Assembly (NCBI GenBank): GCA_947458415.1
Contig: CANGZG010000004.1
Span: 1-28,392 of the forward strand
DNA: 28,392 nucleotides
Direction of reading: 5' to 3'
Source: Comamonadaceae bacterium
Lineage (GTDB): Bacteria; Pseudomonadota; Gammaproteobacteria; Burkholderiales; Burkholderiaceae_C
A program made the position numbers and the translations under genes. Positions 8,399 through 15,933 of this stretch are shown here, in pieces (the stretch's first letter is position 1; each line of letters opens with the position of its first letter). The notes under the pieces are model-generated. The model was not told where the DNA came from and searched no databases. It worked only from the letters and a program-made list of their open reading frames with translations.

Positions 8399-9183
8399 GT
8401 ATCAAAGGCAAATGGGCGCTGGTGGGCGGCGCCAGCAAAGGTTTGGGTTGGGGTTGCGCCAGCGCGTTGGCCCAAGCGGGGGTGAATTTGGTGATGGTGT
8501 CGCGCGGTGCCGCCGCACTCGAAGCCTCGGCTGACGGCTTGCGCCAACACGGCGTCACCGTGCTGACCGTGGCACAAGACATCACCACCCCGGCGGGTCG
8601 GGAAGCCATTTGGTCAGTGGCTGGCGGGCCGGGCAAAAACTTTGACATCGTGGTGACGAACGCAGGTGGCCCCCCCAGCGGCGACTTTCGTGAATGGGAC
8701 CGCGAAGCATGGATCAAGGCCGTTGATGGCAACATGCTGACACCCATCGAACTCATGAAAGCGACCATCGATGGCATGGCTGCACGCGGCTTTGGTCGCA
8801 TCGTCAACATCACGTCGAGTGCGGTCAAGGCGCCGATCGATGTGTTGGGTTTGTCGAATGGCGCGCGCAGCGGCCTGAGTGGGTTTGTCGCGGGTTTGTC
8901 GCGCAACCCCAGCATCGCCAAACACAATGTCACCATCAACAACTTGTTGCCCGGCGCGTTCGACACCGATCGCTTGAAAAGCATTTTGCAAAGCACGGCG
9001 GAAAAAACAGGCAAGAGCGTTGAAGAGCTGGCGCAGGCGCGTCGTGCCAGTGCCCCGGCCAACCGGTTTGGTCACCCGGAAGAATTCGGTCAAACTTGCG
9101 CGTTTTTGTGCAGTCAGCACGCTGGTTTCATCAACGGCCAAAATATTTTGATCGACGGCGGGGCATACCCGGGGGCGTTCTGA
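8389..9183 (+). CDS. SDR-family oxidoreductase with an altered catalytic motif
   Basis: The 264-residue product has the Rossmann fold of short-chain dehydrogenases. The nucleotide-binding loop is GGASKGLGWG (13-22), the stabilising motif is NAGG (91-94), and NITSSA with Ser143/Ser144 gives the catalytic Ser. At the expected YxxxK position the sequence is LSNGARSG: Ser156 stands in place of Tyr and Arg160 in place of Lys. I recall a similar LSN-(G/S)-AR sequence in a branch of betaproteobacterial SDRs, so this is probably a subfamily trait and not damage. The reaction is unknown. The ATG has a good AGGAGA site (8377-8382) and overlaps the EamA stop; its own stop overlaps the next ATG by one base. 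It is tightly coupled to both neighbours. Confidence 0.88.
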   Translation: MDLGIKGKWALVGGASKGLGWGCASALAQAGVNLVMVSRGAAALEASADGLRQHGVTVLTVAQDITTPAGREAIWSVAGGPGKNFDIVVTNAGGPPSGDFREWDREAWIKAVDGNMLTPIELMKATIDGMAARGFGRIVNITSSAVKAPIDVLGLSNGARSGLSGFVAGLSRNPSIAKHNVTINNLLPGAFDTDRLKSILQSTAEKTGKSVEELAQARRASAPANRFGHPEEFGQTCAFLCSQHAGFINGQNILIDGGAYPGAF

Positions 9184-9977
9184 TGGGGCAGAGCGCAGAC
9201 AACCAGCAATTGGCTTGGCCGGCGCACCAAGCGGTGGCGCATTTGCCGGGCTCGTTGCCCATGGGCGGTGTGGTGCCGATGACGCCAGTGCATGCGTTTG
9301 TGCAAACCCCAGATGCGTTGCGTTGGCCGACCACCACTTCACTGCAACCGACCCGCCATGACATCGACTTGGGTGGCTTGATCGCGTTTGAAATCGAGGA
9401 GTTGGTCTCTGCTGAGGAGGCCGATGCCATCGTCGCTGCCAGTGAACGCATGGGCTACCGGGACGAGGCGCCTGGCATCGCGACACCACCGGGCATGCGA
9501 ATGAACAAGTCGGTGCACTGGATGGCTGACGACGCCATGATGACGCCGTTGTTTCAACGCATGGCGCATTTGTTGCCACCGGTGTTGGCAGGTGCAAATT
9601 TGTTGCCAGCGCTGAGTCACCGCATCAACATGTACCGCTATGACGACAGCGATGTGTTCAATTTGCACACCGATGGCAGTTGGCCGGGTTACAGCTTGAG
9701 CGAGGACCGCGCGCAGATGCAAGCGTGGGATGACCGCATTCGCTCTGGACTGACCATGTTGCTGTATTTGAATGGTGCCGCTGACGGTGTGGTCGGCGGC
9801 AACACACGGCTTTACAAACGCGACGGCACCTCGGTGGATGTGTCACCGGTCAAAGGCTCGGCACTGTTTTTCCGCCATGGGTTTGGCTTGGATTCGGTCA
9901 GGCATGTGGGCTGCGTGGTTCACGGGCCGGTGTCCAAATACGTGGCCCGCATCAATGTGATGTACATGGACGCCTGA
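9183..9977 (+). CDS. 2-oxoglutarate/Fe(II)-dependent oxygenase, prolyl-4-hydroxylase-like
   Basis: The 264-residue product has the double-stranded beta-helix signature of 2OG-Fe(II) oxygenases. The metal triad appears to be His162 and Asp164 in NLHTDGSWPG and His247 in VVHGPVSKYVARINVMY; Lys252 or Arg256 in that same stretch would hold the 2-oxoglutarate carboxylate. The layout matches prolyl-4-hydroxylase-type enzymes, which end HEG...G.KY.LR.D..Y. Many hydroxylate proteins or free amino acids, so the substrate is open. Residues 1-60 have no recognised fold. The ATG overlaps the SDR stop (TGATG at 9181-9185), so translation is coupled and a shared pathway is plausible. It ends 11 bases from the oppositely oriented kinase gene, with no clear hairpin terminator between. 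Confidence 0.85.
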   Translation: MGQSADNQQLAWPAHQAVAHLPGSLPMGGVVPMTPVHAFVQTPDALRWPTTTSLQPTRHDIDLGGLIAFEIEELVSAEEADAIVAASERMGYRDEAPGIATPPGMRMNKSVHWMADDAMMTPLFQRMAHLLPPVLAGANLLPALSHRINMYRYDDSDVFNLHTDGSWPGYSLSEDRAQMQAWDDRIRSGLTMLLYLNGAADGVVGGNTRLYKRDGTSVDVSPVKGSALFFRHGFGLDSVRHVGCVVHGPVSKYVARINVMYMDA

Positions 9978-9988
9978 CGCTGACCCCA

Positions 9989-11860
9989 TCACGCATGCGC
10001 CAGTTGTGAATCTGCAGGGGTTGTGTTGACCGGGCTGACATGGGTTTGCAAAGCTTCTTGCAACTCAGCTATTTGCACGGGTTTGGGAATGAAAGCATTG
10101 ACCCCCACCGCGGCAGCGCTGTCGCCCGTTTCTTTGAGCACATCGGCGCTCAATGCAATCACAGGAATGCGCGACTTGCGGCATGGCAACGCTCTGATGC
10201 GGCGGGTCGCCTCCAACCCATCCATCACGGGCATGTGAATGTCCATCAACACCACATCAAATTCTTCCTCTGAAAGCGCTTGCAACGCGAGTTGACCGTT
10301 CTCGCAAAATTTGGTTTGGTGGCCCAAGCGTTGCAACAACAACGAGAGAAATTTTTGGTTCACCGGGTGGTCTTCCGCCACCAAAATTCGCAAGCTGGCA
10401 TGCGCCACAGGTCTGGGGCCATCGATGGTTGCAATGGGTTTGCTCGCCATGGAATGGGGTGTGTGCTCGACCCATGGCAACCTCAACACAAAGGTCGAAC
10501 CCAACCCGGGCTGGCTTTGCACTTGGATGTCGCCGCCCAGCAAGTTCGCCAAAGACTGTGAGATTTCCAAGCCCAACCCTGCGCCGCTGAATTGGCGCGA
10601 CAAGCTGGCATCTGCTTGGTAGAACCGTTGAAACAACTTGCTCAGCACCGAGGGCGTCATGCCGATGCCAGTGTCTTTGATGGCAAATTCAAAGCGCGGT
10701 GTTGGCTGGTCGTCTTTGAATGTTTGCAAGCCCATGACCACTTGTCCGCGTTCGGTGAACTTGATGGCATTGTTCAGCAGGTTGAGCAAAATTTGACGCA
10801 AACGCGTTGCATCGGTTTTCACCCACAAGGGGTGCGTTGGCAAGGGGTGCAACTCGAAAGCCAATTGTTTTTGCATGGCCAGCGGTCGCATGATGGCGTG
10901 TACTTCCAACATCACGCTGCGCAAGTCAACTGCTTCGGCTTGCATTTGCAATTTGCCCGACTCCATGGCGGACATGTCCAAAATGTCGTTGAGCAATTTC
11001 AGGAAATGGCCGGCTGAATCATTGACGGTTTTGATCAAATCTGTTTGTTGCGCAGACAAGGGCGTGTTGGCCAGCAATCCCAGTATGCCGACGATGCCAT
11101 TGAACGGGGTGCGCAATTCGTGGCTCATGTTTGCCAAGAACAAACTCTTTCCCCGGTTAGCGGCTTCAGCATCTTGTTGGGCTTGCCGCAGTTGTTTGTT
11201 CAGGGCCTCTAACGCGGCCTTTTCAAAGAGATAGGCGCGGTTGCGTTTGAGCAATGCCCCGGCAGACACCATCAAGAAAACCAACAACGCACTGGTCAAC
11301 ACAATGATTTGTTGGTTTTGGTCCAGCATGTCGTTGGTTTGCTGTTCCATCAACAACGACGCCAACAAGTCAGCCGATGTGCCAATGGCTTGTGTTTGAT
11401 CGGTGAAGTCAGCCATCTGCTGCTGCAATGCACGCAACCCCGTGTGCTGCGGGTCGTTCGCAGCCATGGCGGCATGTGCTTGTTGCACAAACCCGTGCAT
11501 GGCTTGCACAGTGGCGATGTTTTGTGGGTTTTTGAACATGAACGAGGAACTCGGAGACTCACGCACCGTGTCGACTTTGCTGGTCAAGATGTCGAGCCGC
11601 AGTTGCAGGGTGTCCTTTGGCAAAGGCTCGCGACCATCCAAGTACAAATTGAGCGCATGTTGGAACCGAAGAAATTCACGGTCCAGCAAAAATGCCGGCG
11701 CGGTCAACGCGTCGACCCGCAAGTTGCTTTGTTCAACCAAGGCTTGTCGTTGGGTGAGTTCAAACCCCAGTAACACCAGCATGGCTGTGGCCACGACACT
11801 GGTCAAGACAAACATTCGGATACAAGACGGGGTGGCTTTGAAACGTTGGATCACGGCCAT
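9989..11860 (-). CDS. Membrane-bound hybrid sensor histidine kinase/response regulator
   Basis: The 623-residue protein has one membrane helix at about 16-35, a periplasmic helical sensor region, a second helix at 185-204, a short coiled coil, HisKA with SHELRTPFNG (His247), the HATPase domain (N-box LLNNAIKF, G1 KDTGIGM, G2 GAGLGLEIS) and a C-terminal receiver. Receiver residues are Glu496-Asp497, the phospho-acceptor Asp540 in VLMDIHMP and Lys593. There is no HPt domain or DNA-binding output, so phosphate must pass to a partner encoded elsewhere, or the receiver may autoregulate. The sensor region resembles no domain I can name. The ATG at 11860 is chosen because GGAG precedes it by 7 bases; the open frame runs further upstream, overlapping the small gene before it, which is probably cotranscribed. 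Confidence 0.92.
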   Translation of the reverse strand: MAVIQRFKATPSCIRMFVLTSVVATAMLVLLGFELTQRQALVEQSNLRVDALTAPAFLLDREFLRFQHALNLYLDGREPLPKDTLQLRLDILTSKVDTVRESPSSSFMFKNPQNIATVQAMHGFVQQAHAAMAANDPQHTGLRALQQQMADFTDQTQAIGTSADLLASLLMEQQTNDMLDQNQQIIVLTSALLVFLMVSAGALLKRNRAYLFEKAALEALNKQLRQAQQDAEAANRGKSLFLANMSHELRTPFNGIVGILGLLANTPLSAQQTDLIKTVNDSAGHFLKLLNDILDMSAMESGKLQMQAEAVDLRSVMLEVHAIMRPLAMQKQLAFELHPLPTHPLWVKTDATRLRQILLNLLNNAIKFTERGQVVMGLQTFKDDQPTPRFEFAIKDTGIGMTPSVLSKLFQRFYQADASLSRQFSGAGLGLEISQSLANLLGGDIQVQSQPGLGSTFVLRLPWVEHTPHSMASKPIATIDGPRPVAHASLRILVAEDHPVNQKFLSLLLQRLGHQTKFCENGQLALQALSEEEFDVVLMDIHMPVMDGLEATRRIRALPCRKSRIPVIALSADVLKETGDSAAAVGVNAFIPKPVQIAELQEALQTHVSPVNTTPADSQLAHA

Positions 11861-11864
11861 GATG

Positions 11865-12062
11865 TCACTCCACGGTGAGGGATTTGAGTTGCCAGACCGA
11901 GCGTTGGCAGTACAGCACGCTTTGCAACGCTTTCTTGCTGTCAATTCTCAAGGTCATCTTTGGTGAATCTGCTGAAACGCTGTGCGCATGGATGGTGATC
12001 AGCAGAACCGGACAAAAGAGATACAAACACCTTGAAAAAAGAGCTTTTTGGTATGTTTTCAC
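11865..12062 (-). CDS. Small exported protein of unknown function, coupled to the hybrid kinase
   Basis: A 65-residue frame starts at a GTG (12060-12062) preceded by TAAGGAT about 7 bases upstream. The N-terminus is a plausible Sec signal: basic MKTYQKALFSR, a hydrophobic core LYLFCPVLLITI, then an AHSVSA-DS cleavage site near residue 31. The mature peptide would be only about 34 residues, with one Cys and several Lys/Arg. Its stop codon (11865-11867) lies 4 bases before the kinase ATG, and the kinase ribosome binding site overlaps its last codons, which points to translational coupling. I recognise no family. It could be a periplasmic co-sensor or modulator of the kinase, or the remnant of a longer periplasmic protein gene. 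Start signal, signal peptide and position all support expression. Confidence 0.6.
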   Translation of the reverse strand: MKTYQKALFSRCLYLFCPVLLITIHAHSVSADSPKMTLRIDSKKALQSVLYCQRSVWQLKSLTVE

Positions 12063-12244
12063 CGTTCAATCCTTAATCACAAAGCATTTAAAACCGCAAC
12101 GCCATGGGATCTTAAAACGATGAATTCATTCAAGACACACCGAAAAATGCAAATAATGCTGATAAGCAAATGAAAGAGTATTAAATAGCTATTTAAATAT
12201 TGAATACATAAACTTATAGATATAAATGAAATACAACAATCAAC
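12063..12244 (-). other. AT-rich intergenic region upstream of the small exported protein and kinase
   Basis: These 182 bases lie between two minus-strand genes and must carry the promoter of the small-protein/kinase unit. The stretch from about 12120 to 12243 is far richer in A and T than the rest of the window. It holds a 16-base perfect palindrome (12181-12196) and many TATA-like hexamers, too many to choose one promoter with confidence. The end of the EamA gene lies just beyond, with no clear hairpin terminator. No RNA gene was recognised. Confidence 0.55.
12181..12196. repeat. 16-base perfect palindrome TTAAATAGCTATTTAA
   Basis: The sequence reads identically on both strands over 16 bases and lies about 120 bases before the GTG of the small exported protein. 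It could be an operator for a dimeric regulator. In so AT-rich a stretch it may also be chance. Only one copy was noticed. Confidence 0.45.
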
Positions 12245-13174
12245 TCATGGTTTACGTGCTGACACCCAAATCCCTCCCACAATCAAGACAAACGCCACCG
12301 CGTGAAACCCTTGCGGCGACTCGCCCAGCGTGACCGTGGAAATCAACGCGGCAAACAAAGGCGTGAGGTTGGCAAAAAAGCCGGCGATGTTCGGCCCGAC
12401 CCGCTGAATGCCCACGCCCCAACTGCGGTAGGCCAGCAAGGCTGGGCCCAAGGCCACGAACAACACACTGGCTGCCAGTGGCCAGCCCCAATCGATCTGC
12501 GGGTGGTCGCTCAGTTGCCATTCGGCAGCGGTGAACGCGCCACTCCACAGCAGCCCAAACGCCATTTGCGCGGTCAAAAAATAGGTCCAGTTGCTGCGAA
12601 TCTCTGGCGGGTCGACCGGCTGCGCCACCAGCCAGCTGTACCAAGCCCAGCACAGCACCGCGATCAAGATATAGACATCACCCATCACCAACTGCACGCG
12701 TTGCAAGGTGTTCCAGTCGCCACGACCGAGCACGCACAGCACACCGGTGATCGACAAGGTTGCCCCTGCGATTTGCCTCACAGTCACGCGTTGTTGGTAA
12801 AACACCGCGCCCAACAACAGCATGAACACGGGCACACTCGCGCCTACCAAGGTGACATTGATCGGCGTTGAGGTGTGCAATGCCAAGTATTGAAAACTGT
12901 TGTAACAACCCACGCCCAACAAGCTCATCAAACCATAGCGTCGCCAATGCGACCACATGGGGCTGGTGGGTTTGAGCACGGGGTATGACCAAGGCAACAA
13001 CAAGGCAAACGCCAATAACCACCTGAAAAAATTCAGCGTGATGGGCGGCACCATGTCTGCCACCACACGCCCCAGCACACTGTTGCCAGCCCACACCAAG
13101 GGTGGCAGCAGCAACAACCCCGCCGTTGGCAGATCTAGAGCGGGTTTGGGTGGGGAGGGCGCGTTTTCTGCCAT
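12245..13174 (-). CDS. EamA/DMT-superfamily transporter
   Basis: The 309-residue product is a ten-helix DMT transporter with two EamA repeats. The first spans roughly residues 15-150, beginning LLLLPPLVWAGNSVLGRVVAD and including ALHTSTPINVTLVGASVPVFM, which carries the usual conserved helix-4 pattern. The second spans roughly 165-305 and includes VGPNIAGFFANLTPLFAAL and LGESPQGFH. The substrate is unknown. It is not closely similar to the other EamA protein in this window beyond the shared fold. The ATG at 13174 is chosen because MAENAPSPPKPALDLP is a typical short cytoplasmic N-terminus; the open frame extends 35 codons upstream with no family-like sequence. It diverges from the quinone oxidoreductase gene. 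Confidence 0.88.
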   Translation of the reverse strand: MAENAPSPPKPALDLPTAGLLLLPPLVWAGNSVLGRVVADMVPPITLNFFRWLLAFALLLPWSYPVLKPTSPMWSHWRRYGLMSLLGVGCYNSFQYLALHTSTPINVTLVGASVPVFMLLLGAVFYQQRVTVRQIAGATLSITGVLCVLGRGDWNTLQRVQLVMGDVYILIAVLCWAWYSWLVAQPVDPPEIRSNWTYFLTAQMAFGLLWSGAFTAAEWQLSDHPQIDWGWPLAASVLFVALGPALLAYRSWGVGIQRVGPNIAGFFANLTPLFAALISTVTLGESPQGFHAVAFVLIVGGIWVSARKP

Positions 13175-13265
13175 GAGAGCGACTCTAACCCAGATGCGTA
13201 GAGAATCACAGGCTGAGGTCTGGCGGCAGACCGATTGATTCACCCACACACCATAGGAGTCAGGC
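13175..13265. promoter_or_regulatory. Divergent promoter region, EamA transporter and quinone oxidoreductase
   Basis: The 91 bases between two divergent starts must hold both promoters. A clear ribosome binding site TAGGAG (13254-13259) serves the oxidoreductase gene. I could not identify convincing -35/-10 pairs on either strand. Confidence 0.4.
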
Positions 13266-14249
13266 ATGAGCAAAGCCATTCATTTCAAACAACCCGGTGG
13301 ACCAGAGGTATTGCAACTGGTCGATGTCAACGTCGGCGAACCCGGCCCCGGAGAAGTCCGCATCGCGCACAAAGCGGTGGGCTTGAATTACATCGACGTT
13401 TACCACCGCACCGGTTTGTACCCGTTGCCGATGCCGCATGGGCTGGGCATGGAAGGCGCGGGCGTGATTGAAGCCGTGGGCGAAGGCGTGAGCCATTTGA
13501 AAGCCGGTGACCGTGCTGCTTATGCCAGCGCGCCCCCTGGAAGTTATGGCGAGGCGCGTGTGATGCCCGCCAAGAACGTGTGCAAACTGCCCGACAACAT
13601 CCCGTTTGACACTGCCGCGGGCATGATGCTCAAAGGCATGACGGTGCAGTATTTGCTCAAGCGCACGTTGCCGCAAGCCGGTTTGCATGCGGGCGATTTG
13701 ATCTTGTTCCACGCTGCAGCTGGCGGTGTCGGTTTGATCGCATGTCAATGGGCCAAAGCTTTGGGTTTGCAACTCATTGGCACGGCAGGAAGCGACGAAA
13801 AATGCGCGTTGGCCAAAGCCAATGGCGCTGCCCATGTCATCAACTACAACACCGAAGATTTCGAAGCCCGTGTCAAGGACATCACCAACGGTAAAGGCGT
13901 GAAGGTGGTGTATGACTCGGTGGGCAAAGACACGTGGGACAAATCACTCAATTGTTTGTCGCCATTTGGTTTGATGGCCAGTTTTGGCAACGCGTCAGGT
14001 CCGGTTGACCCATTTGCCCCCGGCATACTCGGTGCCAAAGGTTCGATTTACGTGACTCGCCAAACCTTGTTCACGCACATTGCGTCGCGCGAGACCAACC
14101 AACAAATGGCCGAAGATTTGTTTGACGTGGTGGGCAGTGGCAAAGTGAAAATCCACATCGAGCAGCGTTACCCCTTGGCCGAAGCCGCGCAAGCGCACCG
14201 CGACCTTGAAGCACGCAAGACCACCGGCAGCACCTTGTTGACGCTTTGA
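13266..14249 (+). CDS. NADPH:quinone oxidoreductase, zinc-free MDR family (QOR type)
   Basis: The 327-residue product is a QOR-type medium-chain reductase. The N-terminal GroES-like domain carries GLNYIDVYHRTGLYP and GMEGAGVI; the Rossmann domain carries HAAAGGVGLIACQWAKALG, with the NADPH loop AAGGVG at 151-156. The cysteine ligands of zinc alcohol dehydrogenases are absent, as expected for this branch. E. coli Qor reduces quinones and similar electrophiles with NADPH in the cytoplasm. The closing LEARKTTGSTLLTL is typical of QorA. The ATG follows TAGGAG by 6 bases. The next start lies 2 bases after its stop, so the glycosyltransferase is probably read from the same transcript. Alternative: a related MDR enoyl or crotonyl-type reductase. 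Confidence 0.93.
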   Translation: MSKAIHFKQPGGPEVLQLVDVNVGEPGPGEVRIAHKAVGLNYIDVYHRTGLYPLPMPHGLGMEGAGVIEAVGEGVSHLKAGDRAAYASAPPGSYGEARVMPAKNVCKLPDNIPFDTAAGMMLKGMTVQYLLKRTLPQAGLHAGDLILFHAAAGGVGLIACQWAKALGLQLIGTAGSDEKCALAKANGAAHVINYNTEDFEARVKDITNGKGVKVVYDSVGKDTWDKSLNCLSPFGLMASFGNASGPVDPFAPGILGAKGSIYVTRQTLFTHIASRETNQQMAEDLFDVVGSGKVKIHIEQRYPLAEAAQAHRDLEARKTTGSTLLTL

Positions 14250-14251
14250 AC

Positions 14252-15928
14252 ATGGGTGAATTGGGTCGCTTGCGGCCCCATGTCATGGCATGGATTGGCT
14301 TGGCCTTGCTGGTCAATGCTTTGACTTTGTTCACGCCCATATTGAATGAAGGCGACTCGGTGTTGTACGCCGCGTTGTCACAGCACATGGTGTTGACTGG
14401 TCATTGGACCGACCTGATGCTCGATGGGCGCGACTGGTTGGACAAACCGCATTTCCCGTTTTGGGTGGGCGCGTTGTCCTTCAAGTTACTGGGGGTGAGC
14501 GTGTTTGCCTACATGCTGCCGGGCTTTTTGTTTCATCTGCTCGGCGGCTATTACACCTACCGCATGGCGCGTTTGTTTCATGGCAGGGACACCGCGTGGG
14601 TTGCGTTATTGGTTTATGTGTCTGCATACCATTTGATGTACACCACCACTGCTTTGAAGGCGGAGGCTTTTTTGACGGGCAGCATCATGGCTGCTGCTTA
14701 CCACTGGTTGCGTTATGACGCAAACGGCCATTTGAAACACCTGTTGCTCGGCGCGTTGTTCGGCGGCATGGCAGTGATGACCAAAGGCGTGTTCACTTTG
14801 ATCACCATCACCAGTGGGCTCGTGTGCATGTGGGCCTACCAAGGACGCTGGCGCGAATGGTTCCGCTTGAAATGGCTGGCGGCTTTGGTGTTGACCGCGT
14901 TGTGCGTATTGCCTGAGTTGTGGGCTTTGTACCAACAGTTTGACGCCCACCCCGAGAAAACCATCTTCAACCAAACCGGTGTGTCGGGCATTCGGTTTTT
15001 TCTCTGGGACAGCCAGTTTGGCCGGTTTTTCAACACCGGCCCGATCACCAACCAAGCCGGTAACAAACTGTTTTTCGTCGCTGTTTTCTTGTGGGCTTTT
15101 TTGCCTTGGGTGGCCGCGTTTGTGATGGCTGGCTGGCAAAGTGGGCGGCGCTGGAATGAACTGCGTCAACCCGAGCGTGAGCGATTGGTGTTTTTGGGTG
15201 GCAGTTTTGCAGTCAGTTTTGTGATGTTCAGCCTCACCAGTTTTCAGTTGGACTATTACACCGTCATCGTCTACCCGTTCGCGGCGCTGCTGTGTGCACC
15301 TTGGTTGGTGTCTGTCAGTCAACATGAAACGCAACGGGCGGCGCGGTGGACGCAAGTGCTGATGGGCGTGTTGACATTTGCATTGGCGGTGTGGGTGGCT
15401 GGGCAAATTGGCCACACGCAAATCACCATGCTCTTGGCGGCGGCAGCCCTGTGCTGGCTGGTCTATGCGGTGTGGCAAAGGCATCAGCAGCATGGGCTGA
15501 TGGTATTGGTGCATCCGGTGGCGGGTGTGTTGGCGCTGTATGCCGTGTTAGAAGCCATGACCGTGGTGGCGCACACGCGATTCAGCATTCCTTACAACGT
15601 CAAACCTTGGTTGGCGGCAGAACCGACCTTGCCCGTGATGGTGTACCGGCTTGACCCCCCGGTGACTTATGAATTGGGTTTGTACCGCCAGACGGCACCT
15701 GTGGTGCGGGTGAACGCTGTCAATGAATTGCCGGCCACGGGCGACTATTACTTGATCGCCAAAACCAGTGATATGAAAGATTTTCAAGACTTGGATGCGC
15801 GGGCCAAGCCGTTGATCGAAGCCCAATGGGTCGACCACAAAACAGGCACCTTGCCCAGGCAAATTGCGCTGGCCGCTGGACGCGCGCCTTTGGAGCGTTT
15901 CAGTGTGTACAGGGTGACAGCGCGCTGA
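14252..15928 (+). CDS. ArnT-like GT39-family membrane glycosyltransferase
   Basis: The 558-residue product is a polytopic membrane protein of the PMT/ArnT superfamily (GT39, Pfam PMT_2). After the first helix comes the luminal acidic loop ILNEGDSVLYAAL, with Glu33 or Asp35 in the catalytic acid position, then GHWTDLMLDGRDWLDKPHFPFW, matching the family block that ends KPPLxYW. About 11-12 further hydrophobic segments and a mixed C-terminal periplasmic domain (about 450-558) follow. Such enzymes move a sugar from a polyprenyl-phosphate carrier to lipid A, a protein or a glycan in the periplasm. No lipid A or carrier-lipid gene adjoins, so the acceptor is unknown. The ATG at 14252 overlaps no gene; a TTG two codons earlier overlaps the QOR stop. 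It converges on lspA with a 5-base gap. Confidence 0.85.
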   Translation: MGELGRLRPHVMAWIGLALLVNALTLFTPILNEGDSVLYAALSQHMVLTGHWTDLMLDGRDWLDKPHFPFWVGALSFKLLGVSVFAYMLPGFLFHLLGGYYTYRMARLFHGRDTAWVALLVYVSAYHLMYTTTALKAEAFLTGSIMAAAYHWLRYDANGHLKHLLLGALFGGMAVMTKGVFTLITITSGLVCMWAYQGRWREWFRLKWLAALVLTALCVLPELWALYQQFDAHPEKTIFNQTGVSGIRFFLWDSQFGRFFNTGPITNQAGNKLFFVAVFLWAFLPWVAAFVMAGWQSGRRWNELRQPERERLVFLGGSFAVSFVMFSLTSFQLDYYTVIVYPFAALLCAPWLVSVSQHETQRAARWTQVLMGVLTFALAVWVAGQIGHTQITMLLAAAALCWLVYAVWQRHQQHGLMVLVHPVAGVLALYAVLEAMTVVAHTRFSIPYNVKPWLAAEPTLPVMVYRLDPPVTYELGLYRQTAPVVRVNAVNELPATGDYYLIAKTSDMKDFQDLDARAKPLIEAQWVDHKTGTLPRQIALAAGRAPLERFSVYRVTAR

Positions 15929-15933
15929 GCGGG

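Noticed and set aside
8280..9597. Overlapping minus-strand frames of 260 and 327 codons
   Set aside because: They mirror the SDR and oxygenase genes, both of which have clear motifs and coupled starts on the plus strand.
11861..11944. N-terminal extension of the hybrid kinase frame
   Set aside because: It overlaps the small exported protein, has no hydrophobic or family-like sequence, and the ATG at 11860 has its own GGAG.
14606..15514. Open minus-strand frame of 302 codons
   Set aside because: It is the complement of the GT39 glycosyltransferase gene, with a low-complexity His/Gln/Arg-rich translation and no start signals.
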